Below, piece by piece: positions 11,716-21,330 of a DNA stretch of 64,000 bases. The stretch lies in NCBI RefSeq assembly GCF_003597395.2, contig NC_133777.1, positions 11,778,975 through 11,842,974 on the forward strand, in the 5' to 3' direction. This stretch comes from Chelonoidis abingdonii (lineage: Eukaryota > Chordata > Testudines > Testudinidae). Position 1 is the stretch's first letter; each line of letters opens with the position of its first letter. The position numbers and the translations under genes were made by a program. The notes below the pieces were generated by a model. It was given only the letters and a program-made list of their open reading frames with translations, ran no database searches and had not been told where the DNA came from.

Positions 11716-12665
11716 GACAGATACATAAGAATGGCCATACTGGGTCAGACCAATGGTCCATCTAGCCCAGTATCCTATCTTCCAACAGTGACCAATGCCA
11801 GGTGCTTCAGAGGGAATGAACTGAACAGGCAATCAAATGACTCATCCCCTGTCATCCACTCCCAGCTTCTGGCAAACAGAGAATAGGGACACTCAAAAGC
11901 ATGGTGTTGCATCCCTGCCAATCCTGGCAAACAGCCATTGATGGATCTATCCTCCATGAACTTATCTAGTTCTTTTTTGAACTCTGTTTAGTTTTTTCCA
12001 GGAGATGTTGTGAAGGCCAAGAGTTCCACAGGTTGACTGTGCGTTGTGTGAAGAAGTACTTCCATTTGTTTGCTTTAAACCTGCTGCCTATTAATATCAT
12101 TGGGTGACCCCTAGTTCTTGTGTTCTGTGAAGGAATAAATATCACTTCCCTTATTCATTTTCTCTACTCCAGTCAAGATTTTATAGACCTCTATCATATC
12201 CCCCTTTAGTTCTCTCTTTTCCAAGCTGCAAAGACCTAGTCTTTTTAATCTCTCCTCATACAGAAGCTGTTCCATACCCCTAATCATTTTAGTTGCCCTT
12301 CTCTATACCTTTTCCAATGCCAATATATCTTTTTTGAGATGGGGTGTCCAGATCTGCACACAGTATTCAAGGTGTGGGTGTACCATGGATTTATACAGAG
12401 GCATTATGATATTGCCTGTCCTCTTGTCTATCCCTTTCCTACCATTCTGTTTGCTTTTTTGTCTGTCGCTGCACATTGAGCAGATGTTTTCAGAGAATTA
12501 TCCACAATCACTCCAAGATCTCTTTCTTGAGTGGTAACAGCTAATTTAGACCCCATCATATTGTATGTATAGCTGGGATTATGTTTTCCAATATGCATTA
12601 CTTTGCATTTATCAATATACAGAAGAAAGATCAGCTCTGTTCTCATTGGAGCAGTACTGGTCAAA
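11716..12665 (-). mobile_element. CR1 LINE, 5'-truncated, antisense
   Basis: A reversed CR1. The element's 3' end is at the left (GGCCATACTGGGTCAGACCA near 11730) and its ORF2 C-terminal region at the right. The minus-strand frame 12664-12428 encodes DKCKVMHIGKHNPSY, then QERDLGVIVDNSLK and AAxDKKANRM, the conserved CR1 segment that follows the reverse-transcriptase core. Similar stretches (TTTTATAGACCTCTATCATA, TCTCTCCTCATACAGAAGC) match CR1 antisense throughout. It is 5'-truncated by the usual mechanism, with no intact ORF. Confidence 0.88.
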
Positions 12666-13479
12666 GTGCTTCCCAGGTATTTTCAAGGGCCCATTGTTTT
12701 CCCCATGAAGAGTGACCACGTTTGCTTATACGTTGTATGAGCCAGTTTTAGAGATTCTCTTCAGTGTTTGATCATGCTGCTATGAACAGCCTCTTTTTGT
12801 TGTTGTTGCAACTAACAGGCTTTGTTTCTCGGAGAGGAGGAACGTAGGATTGGACAACACATAACAGTTTGTATCTGAAGCCGCATCCTTCCTTTCACAC
12901 CCAGTGGTTGTGAGTATGCGGCAGTCTCTCAGTAACTTACCAACATCCTGTAGCTGCGGACAGATTTATGTACTGATCATGGTTAGAGAAGCTGATCGAA
13001 ACAGTGGAAAGAAATAGGATTTTTAATATTGACTTTTGGATGTTTTTTATCCTGATTTTGCTTTCTTTCTTTTTTAATTTTCTTCTACATTTGTATAAAT
13101 TTGGCTCTTTTCCCTTCTGGTAATATTGTCTTTATTAGAGGTAACTAATCTAATCCCATACAGATGTCAGCAGGATTCCTGAATCTTGCAACACCCGGGC
13201 TGCATTGGCAGTTTTCTGGGAGTCAGAGGGCCGTACCCAATTTCCAAACAAATGTGCATGCTATTAAAAAAAAACTGCAATGGACCCATTTTTTCTTTCC
13301 CCCTAAAATGAAGTCACAGGACACGTTAACACCTCAGCACTAGGATGATTGGAGCTGTAGAAGCATCCAAGATAGGCAGGCAGACTGATCTGTTCCTCAC
13401 GTCACATTTTAGAACTCAGTGGGATGTGCTCATTTATCAGGCCCTGCTTTGACCACCTCAAAGGGTGAGAAGATGCCTT
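12666..13479. other. Unassigned sequence
   Basis: No exon or known repeat. T-rich tracts at 13020-13110. Confidence 0.4.
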
Positions 13480-14150
13480 TTTCCCTTTAGCATCGTGAAC
13501 TCTTTCCCAGGCGAAAACAAAGCCGCGGAAGTCTGCAGTGTTGCATTACTACCGTGAATTGTCGACTGATGATTTTGTGTCTCACATATACACTGAGAAA
13601 AAGGAGCTAATATAATGCAATTTTCCATGTTTAGTGCATTATTACAGTGGCTGCCTCTGCTGATTAGTTCCTATTTTTCTTGCCATCTCTTCCTGCACAG
13701 CCCTTTTATTCTGGCCTGTTTATCTGCATAGCAAGCCACCTAACCATACAGCTGGCGTAGCCGCAAGCAGGCTCTGAACTATAATTTCTCTTCCCTTCAG
13801 AATTAAATCTTGCAAACCTCAGTCTTGCTGGTATCACTGTTATTTGACTGTATCTGATTTAACAGGAACCTGCCATTATTTTCATCAGACTTTCTGCCTC
13901 AAAAGAGAGAGAAAACTAATCTGACTGGAGGATAATGATGGCCCTTGCACTAATGATCCTCGTCATATTTTCTTGCAATGAAGCCAGTGTTAAAACAAGG
14001 ACTTTCTGTTTATGTGATTCTCTACAGAATTGCAAAACCCTGACCCTTCGGCACATGAGGCTCCCCGCCAGTAAACAATATTGTACTGATCTCCTTAGGG
14101 ATTCATTTCACTGCCAAATAGCTCAGCACGCTTCCTCATTGTCTTAACTT
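13480..14150. promoter_or_regulatory. Repeat-free block, candidate conserved non-coding element
   Basis: A 670-base stretch without recognisable repeats. It contains several homeodomain-type cores (CTGATTAGTT, AGTGCATTATTACAG, AGAATTAAATC, ACTAATGATCC) and CpGs kept in an otherwise CpG-poor region (ACCGTGAATTGTCGACTG). The frame at 13935-14147 has no known similarity. The call of regulatory function is inference from composition only. Confidence 0.25.
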
Positions 14151-14799
14151 ATTACCCAAACAGCGAATAAACAGCCGGAGCAGAGTCAGTGGCTATCCAG
14201 TAACATGACTTTAACTGATTCTTGCATTCAATGTACCCCTATAAATCAGGAATGTACTCTCTCATTCATAATTATTATTGACTGAAAGGCTTGCAGGAAA
14301 GAAATTACCTATCTCATATATATGTTTCTAATCATCCTAAAATATGAGACTGCAACAAATATTTCTTACTGTGCAGTTCTCTTAATACGATGACAAGGTA
14401 TTTTCCCCAAGTCTAACATCTATGATTTCCATTTTAACTCTCATTTTCCTGTCTCTGAGTGAGCTATTTCACCAGCTAGAAATCATTCAGAAAAGCACCA
14501 CGCAAAAGACGATAAACTCATGGCAAGCAGACCATCAAGCAGCAATTTATTTGTAGGGGTTATGGGGAGCTGAGCCTAGGAAATCCCCTCCCCTCTAAGT
14601 TATGTCTTCTCAGATTCTAAATATCCAACAGTTTCCCAGGCAGGGAATGTACTTTTCCTTCCTCCTCTCTCTATTTTCCTGCGGTTTGCATTATCATTAT
14701 TTGTTTAACATATTATGATGTGCTATTTGCCTTGATCTGTGGCTCGGAGACCTTTGAGTGCCTTCATCCACCCAGTTAGGAATTTCATAAATGAAATTA

Positions 14800-14895
14800 C
14801 CAGGCCAAATTCTGCTTTCAATTACACCAGTGTAAATTCAGAGTAATTGTACTGAAGTCCATGGAGCTGCTCCAAATGAATACCACTGCAGCTGG
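14800..14895. repeat. Dispersed TTACACCAGTGTAAAT palindromic repeat
   Basis: Contains the self-complementary TTACACCAGTGTAAATTC and a GAAGTCCATGGAG block. Related copies occur at 18486, 25040, 28675, 34935, 58630 and elsewhere. Probably an old MITE or SINE-like family. Confidence 0.45.
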
Positions 14896-15404
14896 GAACA
14901 GAATCTGGTTCACTCTTTTCAAGATCTGAAAGATATATTCAGACACTCCAATATCCAATTTTTTATGGATTTTTTTTGTCCATTACAAAACATAACCCCA
15001 CATTTCAAAACTCATGCATCATTACCCTGGCGATAGGCACTAACACAGAAGAGACTCGTGGAAATCTAAATAAAATGCTATCGAGGATATGGAGAGTCTG
15101 CGACTCTGGGATTAATAGAGACAATAGTCATAGCTTTGATCGATAGAGTTTGGCAGTATTTGTAGAGCCTCTGAGTTCACTGCCCTCTGATATCTGTGCA
15201 CAGTTCTCATTCAGCCCAGCATGAGTTGCATGCAAGTACCCATGGTCAGATGGGTAGATGAAGTGGGAGAGATTTGGTACTTTTTATACTAATGAACAAA
15301 CCATAAAATGGTCCCCACTCAAAGCCAAGATATTTAGAGTTATGGATGGAGTGACCCTTTACTTATGGGGTCTCAGAGGAGAGGGGCAGGTTGAGGTTAA
15401 GCCA
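14896..15404. other. Unassigned AT-rich sequence
   Basis: Nothing recognised. The frame at 15258-15506 runs into the SINE tail that follows. Confidence 0.4.
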
Positions 15405-15515
15405 CTCAGGGAAGGGACTGTCTACTACTCTGTGTTTTGTACAGTGTCTATAATGAGCCCCCATTCTTGGTTGGTATTAAGGCACTATTGTAATAAATAT
15501 GATTAATACATAAAA
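15405..15515 (+). repeat. MIR-like SINE 3' segment
   Basis: GGAAGGGACTGTCTACTACT, TGTACAGTGTCTA, CCCATTCTTGGTTGG and ATTGTAATAAAT follow the order of the tail in the copy at 57945-58135 (gggcagagactgtct / tgcacctagca / ttggttggg / ctaccataataat). Confidence 0.6.
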
Positions 15516-15862
15516 TAATAATCTATCCCTAATGCCGCTCATTAGGCCTCGGTCTTGCAGAGTTTTTAAAAATAGGCCTGACACAAAATCCTAGATATGA
15601 GCACCTCAGAACTTTGGATGTGCTCAATTCTGAAACCAAACTCTGCAGTTCATGGCCATGGCCATGTTCCATTCTTAGAGAAGATCCCCTGTTCCAACTT
15701 CTTAATATATGAATAGCAGTAGATAGGCAGGGCAGGGAGGTAATAAAAATGTTTCTCTGTCTTCAGCCTCATCGCAGAAAGGGACCAGCTCTGTATGTAT
15801 GTCCCATTTTAATTATTTATCACGTGTATTGGTCAGCAGCTATCTTACTGGGCTTATGCAAT

Positions 15863-16047
15863 GGCCTACATTTTGAACAGTGATTAGTGGTTTTGAATGT
15901 CCAACCTGAGACATCTAAAAGGAGCCTGATTTTCAGAAACTGCTCAGCCCCAGCCCCTTGCAAATCAACCCTTTTAGAGTGTTTCAAGATGGACACCCTA
16001 ACAATTGAGGCTCCCAAAATCACTAGCCACTTTTGAAAATTTAGGCC
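15863..16047. mobile_element. MITE with GGCCTAAATTTTCA-type inverted ends
   Basis: The left end GGCCTACATTTTGAACAGTG and the right end, in reverse complement GGCCTAAATTTTCAAAAGTG, are matching terminal inverted repeats. Internal inverted segments (GAATGTCCAACCTGAGACAT against GGGTGTCCATCTTGAAACAC from the right) extend the palindrome. It belongs to the same family as the insertions at 37404-37604 and 61375-61578. It is non-coding. The frame at 15820-16023 is spurious. Confidence 0.65.
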
Positions 16048-16147
16048 ATTGGTATCATCAGTGCAATATGACCAAGTGTCAGCAAAAGCACATTTAATTT
16101 AGTATAGAGCATGTCCATTCACTTGCATGGGATTTTGCAAGATTAAA

Positions 16148-16295
16148 ACAACAACACTTAGTAGTAGTAGTAGAAAGAGAAGGTGGGTGAGGTAATATCT
16201 TGTCTTTCTCACCAACAGAAGTTGATCCAATAAAAGATATTACCTCACCCACCTTGTCTATCTAATATCCTGGGGCCAACATGGCTACAACAACA
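16148..16295 (-). mobile_element. Fold-back SINE copy (TGTAGCCATGTTGG head)
   Basis: On the minus strand the element begins TGTAGCCATGTTGGCCCC (16289-16272), continues through the GGTGGGTGAGGTAATATC segment and TGGATCAACTTCTGTTGG, and then reads back into an inverted copy of its own first part. The arms 16180-16201 and 16234-16255 are 22-bp perfect inverted repeats around a 32-base loop. ACAACAACA occurs at both borders (16148-16156, 16287-16295) and may be a target duplication, although ACAAC is also part of the head. A (GTA)n run lies at 16160-16172. Confidence 0.65.
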
Positions 16296-16304
16296 TTGCA
16301 TTAG

Positions 16305-16545
16305 AAGTATTCCAGTAGCACCAGTTGAGATTGTGGGTCTATTGTGCTAGGCACTGGCCAATACCCAAAGTGAGAGAACGTTCCTGCCCTGAACATGTTA
16401 TAACCTAGGTAGACTCGAGAGAGACAAAGGAAGAGTTCGTATCCCCATTTTGCAGATGATAATCTGTGACTAGTCCGAGCTCAGCCAGGGAGTCAGTGTT
16501 AGGAGCCAGGAGCTGACCTCAGAACTCCCCAGTCCCCATCCATCC
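16305..16545 (-). repeat. MIR/CORE-type SINE, near full length
   Basis: TCTATTGTGCTAGGCACTGG, ACGTTCCTGCCC, ATCCCCATTTTGCAGATGAT and AGCTCAGCCAGGGAGTCAGT, then GGAGCCAGGAGCTGACCTCAG. This is the same block order as the copy at 5272-5540. Confidence 0.65.
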
Positions 16546-16555
16546 CATCCCAAAC

Positions 16556-17225
16556 ACCATAGACTCATTGACTTTAAGGTCAGAAGGGACCATTATGATG
16601 GTCTAGTCTGACCTCTTGCACAACGCGGGCCACAGAATCTCACCAACCCACTCCATGCATCTGATGAAGTGGGTATTCACCCACGAAAGCTCATGCTCCA
16701 AAACGTCTGTTAGTCTATAAGGTGCCACAGGATTCTCTGCTGCTTTTACAACCCACTCCTGTATCAAACCTGTGTCTGAGCCATTGAAGTCTTCAAATCA
16801 TGGTTTAAAGTGCACCTCTTCAAGGTGCAGAGAATCGTCCAGCAAGTGACCCATGCCCCACGCTGCAGAGAAAGGCGAAAAAGCCCCAGGGCCTCTGCCA
16901 ATCTGCCCCGGAGGAAAATTCCTTCCCGACCCCAAATATGGTGATCAGCTAAGCCCTGAGCATGTGGGCAAGACTCACCAGCCAGACACCCAGGAAAGAA
17001 TTCTCTGTAGTAACTCAGATCTCATCCCATCTAACATCCTATCACAGGCCATTGGGCACATTTACCGCTAATAGTCAAAGATCAATTAATTGCCAAAATT
17101 AGGTTATCCCATCATACCATCCCCTCCATAAACTTATCAAGCTTAGTCCTGAAGCCAGATATGTCTTTTGCCTCCACTGCTCCCCTTGGAAGGCTGTTCC
17201 AGAACTTCAATCCTCAAGCACTTCT
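16556..17225 (-). mobile_element. CR1 LINE 3' region, antisense, split by a SINE
   Basis: Begins at the element's 3' terminus (ACTTTAAGGTCAGAAGGGAC, 16571-16590) and proceeds antisense through CR1 3' UTR blocks such as CAAGTGACCCATGCCCC, AGGAAAATTCCTTCCCGACC, AAAGATCAATTAATTGCC and AAGCCAGATATGTCTTTTGC. It is 5'-truncated near 17225. It is comparatively well preserved and therefore younger than the CR1 at 18300. A SINE interrupts it at 16655-16748. The frame 16853-17071 is inside it. Confidence 0.85.
16655..16748 (-). mobile_element. SINE (GTGGCACCTTATAGACTAAC family) inserted in CR1
   Basis: Minus-strand copy: TAAAAGCAGCAGAGAATCCT, GTGGCACCTTATAGACTAAC, AGACGTTTTGGAGCATGAGC, TTTCGTGGGTGAATACCCAC, TTCATCAGATGCAT. 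It lacks the TAGCCGTGTTAGTCTG head, so it is 5'-truncated. It is flanked by an 11-bp duplication CAACCCACTCC at 16644-16654 and 16749-16759. Removing the insert and one copy restores continuous CR1. This is clear evidence of target-primed retrotransposition into the older LINE. Confidence 0.88.
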
Positions 17226-18299
17226 ACTAATGACGCAAAATAGACCAAAGTCCATAAATACAGAGTAAAACTGACACCACCTAATGATGCAAGGTCATTG
17301 CAAAGCAGAAAGCACTGTGTTTGCTTGCACACACATTTTCTTCCCAAGACCTGACCTGACATCTGAGTGCCAATTCTTTTGGCCCAGTGCTCAGCGAGAG
17401 AAATCTGAACCAAGGTGAAATATGCCCACTTGTGCTGCTCTCTCTGAACCCAGCAGAACTGTAAGTGTTTAGAACAATGGTTGGCAAGGAAATGATATGC
17501 TAAGTTTCAGCTCAATGAGATTTGAAATGGCTAAACCCTTAAGCCGTGACAGTTAAGTTTAGTAAAAGGGAAAAAAGGAATAGAACCCATTGGCAGCTGC
17601 TCTTCAAATGTCAGTATCTCTGCATTCTTAGAACACGTTGGTTTTCATTATATCCGGGGAAAAACTCAGACTGAGAGTCACCATTGACTAAACACACCCG
17701 CACACCCCCTCTCGGTAAAAAACACTGCAGGGCTAACCTCTGGGGCATGCCTCATCCAGTCCGCCTCATGCATAGGTAACATGGAATGGCAGGAATTCAC
17801 TGTACGATGCTAGTTCTAATGCTGATATCATGGTGGTCAGACCTGGGCATGCACAGGGTCATGGTGGCACATGGCCTGACCATCACCACCCCTGCATGGT
17901 ATGAGCATGTCTGGATGCTGTCAGCAGCAAGCTGGCACCATGGCGATGCCGGTGATCCTAGACACGGTTGTATATTTACAGTGTTCAGGGCTTGCAAATT
18001 CCAAACTGCGGTGGTTTTAAATCAATCCTGAGATCTGGGAGTTCAAACAGAAACCAGAAAAAGGGAGAAATAGATAGAAAATATCTCTTCAGCAGGGAAA
18101 ATAACCAGTCCCTCTTGTTGCCAGTGCAGGACTGAAGCTCTGGGGCTTCCACTCTCTTCCTGTTACACAAACAACAAAGCTCACTATCGGGAATTCTAGT
18201 CTGCCTTCATGTGTCCTTTCTGAATCCCACCCCATCCCATCCCACTCTGTTATTGTTCCCCACCGCCATATACCACACTGAGTGAGTCCTTTCAATCAC
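17226..18299. other. Unassigned sequence
   Basis: About 1.07 kb of unique-looking DNA. Several overlapping frames (17207-17413, 17281-17487, 17786-18031, 17797-17997) are mutually overlapping on both strands and have no known similarity. Confidence 0.4.
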
Positions 18300-18485
18300 T
18301 GGCATTTACAGCCTTCAAACATTTCTAGACTGTTGTCATATCCCCCTACGTCGGCCAAACTATAGCCAGTTAATATTTTTAGTCTTCCCTTGTATATAAC
18401 ACTCAGCCACCTCCTGATCCTTTCTCCAGCTCTTTGATCTCCAGCTCTGTTTATGAGGTGCCAGAATTGAATGCAATGTGCCAAA

Positions 18486-18632
18486 TTCATCCCTCAAGTA
18501 ACTCCACTGAAATCAGTGGATTTACAAGGACAAACCTGGCCCACCATGTAGGCATCGGGGTGAAATCCTATGTGCATCGGGGCAAAACTCCCATTGACTT
18601 CAACGAGACCAGGATTTTACTCCAGATCTGAT
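18486..18632. repeat. Dispersed CCATTGACTTCAA repeat copy
   Basis: Contains CACTGAAATCAGTGGATTTA and AACTCCCATTGACTTCAACG, then GACCAGGATTTTACTCCAG. It is a member of the same dispersed family as 14800-14895 and 58630-58725. Confidence 0.45.
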
Positions 18633-18744
18633 AGCTTTTCTCTATTACCTCCCTGCTCTGTGAAATGATGCCCTCTCATTATGCAGTCCCAAGTTATTTG
18701 GGCCTTTTCTGCTTCCAAGTCAACCTGCAAACTCAAGTCGAATT

Positions 18745-18846
18745 AGGGTGACCAGCTAGCAACTGTGAAAAAACGGGACAGGGGGTGAGGGGTAATAGGC
18801 GCCTATATAAGAAAAAGTCCCAAAAAACAGGACATCTGGTTTCCCT
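18745..18846. mobile_element. Short MITE with AGGGTGACCAG ends
   Basis: The left end is AGGGTGACCAGCTAGCAACT and the right end, reverse complemented, is AGGGAAACCAGATGTCC. The internal GGGACAGGGGGTGAGGGGTA and ATAGGCGCCTATATAAGA match the element at 35521-35642. It is non-coding and inserted in the old CR1. Confidence 0.7.
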
Positions 18847-18922
18847 AGCTCTAATATGCTGTCGACTATCGCCAAGAGGCCTTTCCCAGAAGTGTTGCTT
18901 CCTATGTATCTCCCTGTCATTA

Positions 18923-19759
18923 TGGGTATGTCAGCACTGCACAGTTAACTTGGGCTCTTACCCAGGTTTTAGCCTCAACCCCTCTACCATGCACACAGAA
19001 AAACCTCTGACCTACGTTTGCAGGGGCTATAAACCCAGGCTAGCTTACAAGGCTGTGGGAGGTGTGCGTGGGTGCTAGAACCCAGGCTCCATTTTAACTC
19101 AGGCTGGAACCCACCCACTTTGCAGTGAGGATGCAGCTAAATCACTCAAGTGCTGATAGTCCTCTAATTAGGAGCAGCGCCAGAGTTTCTGGCGCCCTAG
19201 GCAGAATTCGGGGGGCGGCATTTTGTGTACTCCCCATGGGGCGCGCGGGAGCTTCTGGTTCCGCTCCCATCACGCCGCTGAAGAAGGATCCTCCGCCGAA
19301 ATGCCGCAGGCGACAGCGGCAGTCATTGAGCTGCTCAATAGCCTGCCGCTGCTTTCCGCGGCACATCGGCAGAAGGTCCTTCTTCGGCGGCGCGACCGGA
19401 GAGGAACAGGAAGCTCCCATGGGGAGCACACAAAATGCCATCCCCCGAATCCTGGCGCCCTAGGCGACCGCCTAGGGTCGCCTAATGGAAGCGCCCGCCC
19501 TGCCTCTAATACTTTTCCACAACTCCCCCTGAATGATAGACAAGTTCTCCGGCAAAGGACACAACTGACTAGGAAAGAATCCCAGAGCATCTCAGCACAA
19601 ACAATCATGGAATATGCCCCCGTACATACATGAGTGAGTTCAGGAACAGTAAGGACACACTGACACAGGTAGGGCGCTGCAAGGTGGCTGCTCATACCCA
19701 GGCTAAGCTAACCCAGGCGCCAGTCACTCAGGCTAACAGTGCAGTGTAGATTTAGCCTA
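18923..19759. mobile_element. Palindromic MITE (GTCTACAC ends) carrying a nested hAT element
   Basis: The left end TGGGTATGTCAGCACTGC and the right end, reverse complement TAGGCTAAATCTACACTGCA, are inverted repeats. The following CACAGTTAAC on the left mirrors CACTGTTAGC from the right. Without the hAT insertion (19169-19502) it would be about 0.5 kb. Non-coding. Confidence 0.65.
19169..19502. mobile_element. Non-autonomous hAT element with 8-bp target duplication
   Basis: Flanked exactly by CCTCTAAT (19161-19168 and 19503-19510), the 8-bp duplication diagnostic of hAT. The termini are TAGGAGCAGCGCC and, from the right, CAGGGCGGGCGCTTCC. The element is a GC-rich palindrome: CTGGCGCCCTAGGCAGAATT and TTTTGTGTACTCCCCATGGG on the left reappear inverted on the right. 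Because of the palindrome, frames of 100-141 codons are open on both strands (19125-19463, 19223-19633, 19142-19441, 19270-19695). None is a gene. It is a sister of 33604-33969. Confidence 0.85.
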
Positions 19760-20195
19760 AGTAAACATGTTGCAAATTATTTCCCCACAGATTCGCTACC
19801 TTCATTTTTTGTAGCTGTCTCTCACTTGGTTATTTTCTGTTGTTTCTAATCACTCAAAATTCCTTTGCATTGTTTTTCTGTCCAAACGGGTATTTGCAAC
19901 TTGCCCCAGTGTTGCAGCATCTGCAAATGCCATTCAATGTCCTGTTTATTTCCTCTCATCTGTACTGAAGATGTTCAATCAGAGCTATGTAACACTGAAC
20001 CTGTCTTGGCCCCCACTCCAGACACTTCCCCACAATTCAGTACATTGCTAGTCATCATTACTCTTTGTTTAGGGTCATTTAGCCAGTTTTCAATCCGCAC
20101 AGCAGTGCTTCTACACAGGCCAATTTGAATTGATTTTTCATGCAAGATTTCATGAGACACAAACTCAAATGCTTTACTAAATTCATATATATTGT

Positions 20196-21159
20196 GACAG
20201 ACCTCATGGCTGCAGTGCCATAGAGTGCTAATACAATGACAACTTAAATAGTGCTTATTTCTGCTACTCTGGGCTGAGACAACAGGTGTGACAGGGCTGA
20301 GACAGTATCATTCTCCCAGGTGTGGACACGTAGAGATGACCACCATGAAGTGTCTGCTATTAGAGAAGTACTTAGAAGTGAAAGATCCCTTCTGGGAAGA
20401 TTTTTGATCTTGGAGAGTCTGTTGGGCCACATTTAAAACAAAAGCTAGGAAAACCTCATTTCCCTGCCAATACTCTCATTCATTCACATCTCTACAAAGA
20501 GGACGTGCATCTTCGTCTCCTGATAAAGCCGTTGGTTATCCTATTCTGTGCTTTGACTCTGCATCACTTTGGTGCCATAATAAATTATAAATAAATAGCA
20601 GTGGGATAAAACCTAGTCTCCTTGAAGCTCTCTGATTTTTTGGGGGGGGGGGTAGGGAGAAGACAAAAGAGATTTTGAAGCCCTGGTTCTGAACCAGCCC
20701 CTGTGCTTTTTGGTTCCAGGAGACCCGGATTTCTGGTCCTTGTTTGTTTGTCTGCAGATGGAAATCTCCTGGGATTAACTGTTCTCAAAGTATTTCTAAC
20801 TCCACAGTCATCCACAAGCAGAAGAGCATGGATGATCCAAGCAAATTACTCCAGTCATTTGTGCTGTGCTTACTGTAGACTGCAGGCTTTTTCTGCATGC
20901 ATAGCCACTGCACTGGGCAACAGGTTCAAGGTTACTACGCGCCATAATCAACTGCAACTAGGAAGCATTTCTCACCATAAACTGCTGTATGAGAACATAA
21001 GCATTGAGGTGGTCAAGTGCCAGTCAAATGGTACAGATAGAGAGAAACGACAGTCACTGCACAGTGGGTACCACTTGTCACTTTTGTACCTTCCCCCGCA
21101 GGTAGGTTGCTGCTGGGGTTTCACAGACCTTTCAGAGGTGCGATTGTCATTATTGCTAA
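20196..21159. other. Unassigned sequence with a G tract
   Basis: A G tract lies at 20641-20652. The 181-codon frame at 20703-21248 starts here and ends in the SINE at 21160. It has no recognisable domain, no codon-bias cue and no splice or promoter context. I regard it as chance. Confidence 0.4.
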
Positions 21160-21330
21160 TTAGTCTGATGAAATCACAGCCCCACTGTGGTAGGCACTGT
21201 ACACACACAGCAAGCGACAGGCTTAGTCCCAAAAAGCTTGCAAACTAACAGAGTGGGAGGGGAAACAAAGTCAGGGAAAGTAATTTGCCCAAGTTCACTC
21301 AGCAGGTCAGTGGCAGTCTTGGGAATGTCT
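21160..21330 (-). repeat. MIR/CORE-type SINE
   Basis: CCCACTGTGGTAGGCACTGT, ACACACACAGCAAGCGACAG, AAAGCTTGCAAACTAACAGA, AGGGAAAGTAATTTGCCC and CTCAGCAGGTCAGTGGCAG follow the order of the 5272-5540 copy. Confidence 0.65.

Larger units (their letters stand above)
18300..20195 (-). mobile_element. Old CR1 LINE, antisense, broken by nested DNA transposons
   Basis: CR1 antisense segments are visible at 18310-18480 (ACTGTTGTCATATCCCCCTA, GTGCCAGAATTGAATGCAA), about 18650-18740 and 18850-18920, and 19764-20195. The last encodes, on the minus strand, SHEILHEKSIQIGLCRST and ENWLNDPKQRVM, the CR1 reverse transcriptase segment just before the GVPQGSVL motif, which here is degenerate (GVGAKTGSVL). Three DNA elements interrupt it: 18745-18846, 18923-19759, and 19169-19502 nested inside the second. 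The divergence makes it the oldest layer. It is treated as one insertion because the segments are in collinear order; two CR1 copies remain possible. Confidence 0.7.

Noticed and set aside
12428..12664. A small protein gene on the minus strand
   Set aside because: The peptide is the CR1 ORF2 segment QERDLGVIVDNSLK and its neighbours; a LINE relic.
16158..16260. A microRNA-like hairpin
   Set aside because: The hairpin is explained by a fold-back copy of a dispersed SINE.
19125..19695. Four frames of 99-141 codons on both strands
   Set aside because: Same reason: a palindromic hAT element with exact 8-bp target duplications.
20703..21248. 181-codon plus frame
   Set aside because: No recognisable similarity, no promoter context, and its 3' quarter is MIR-derived.
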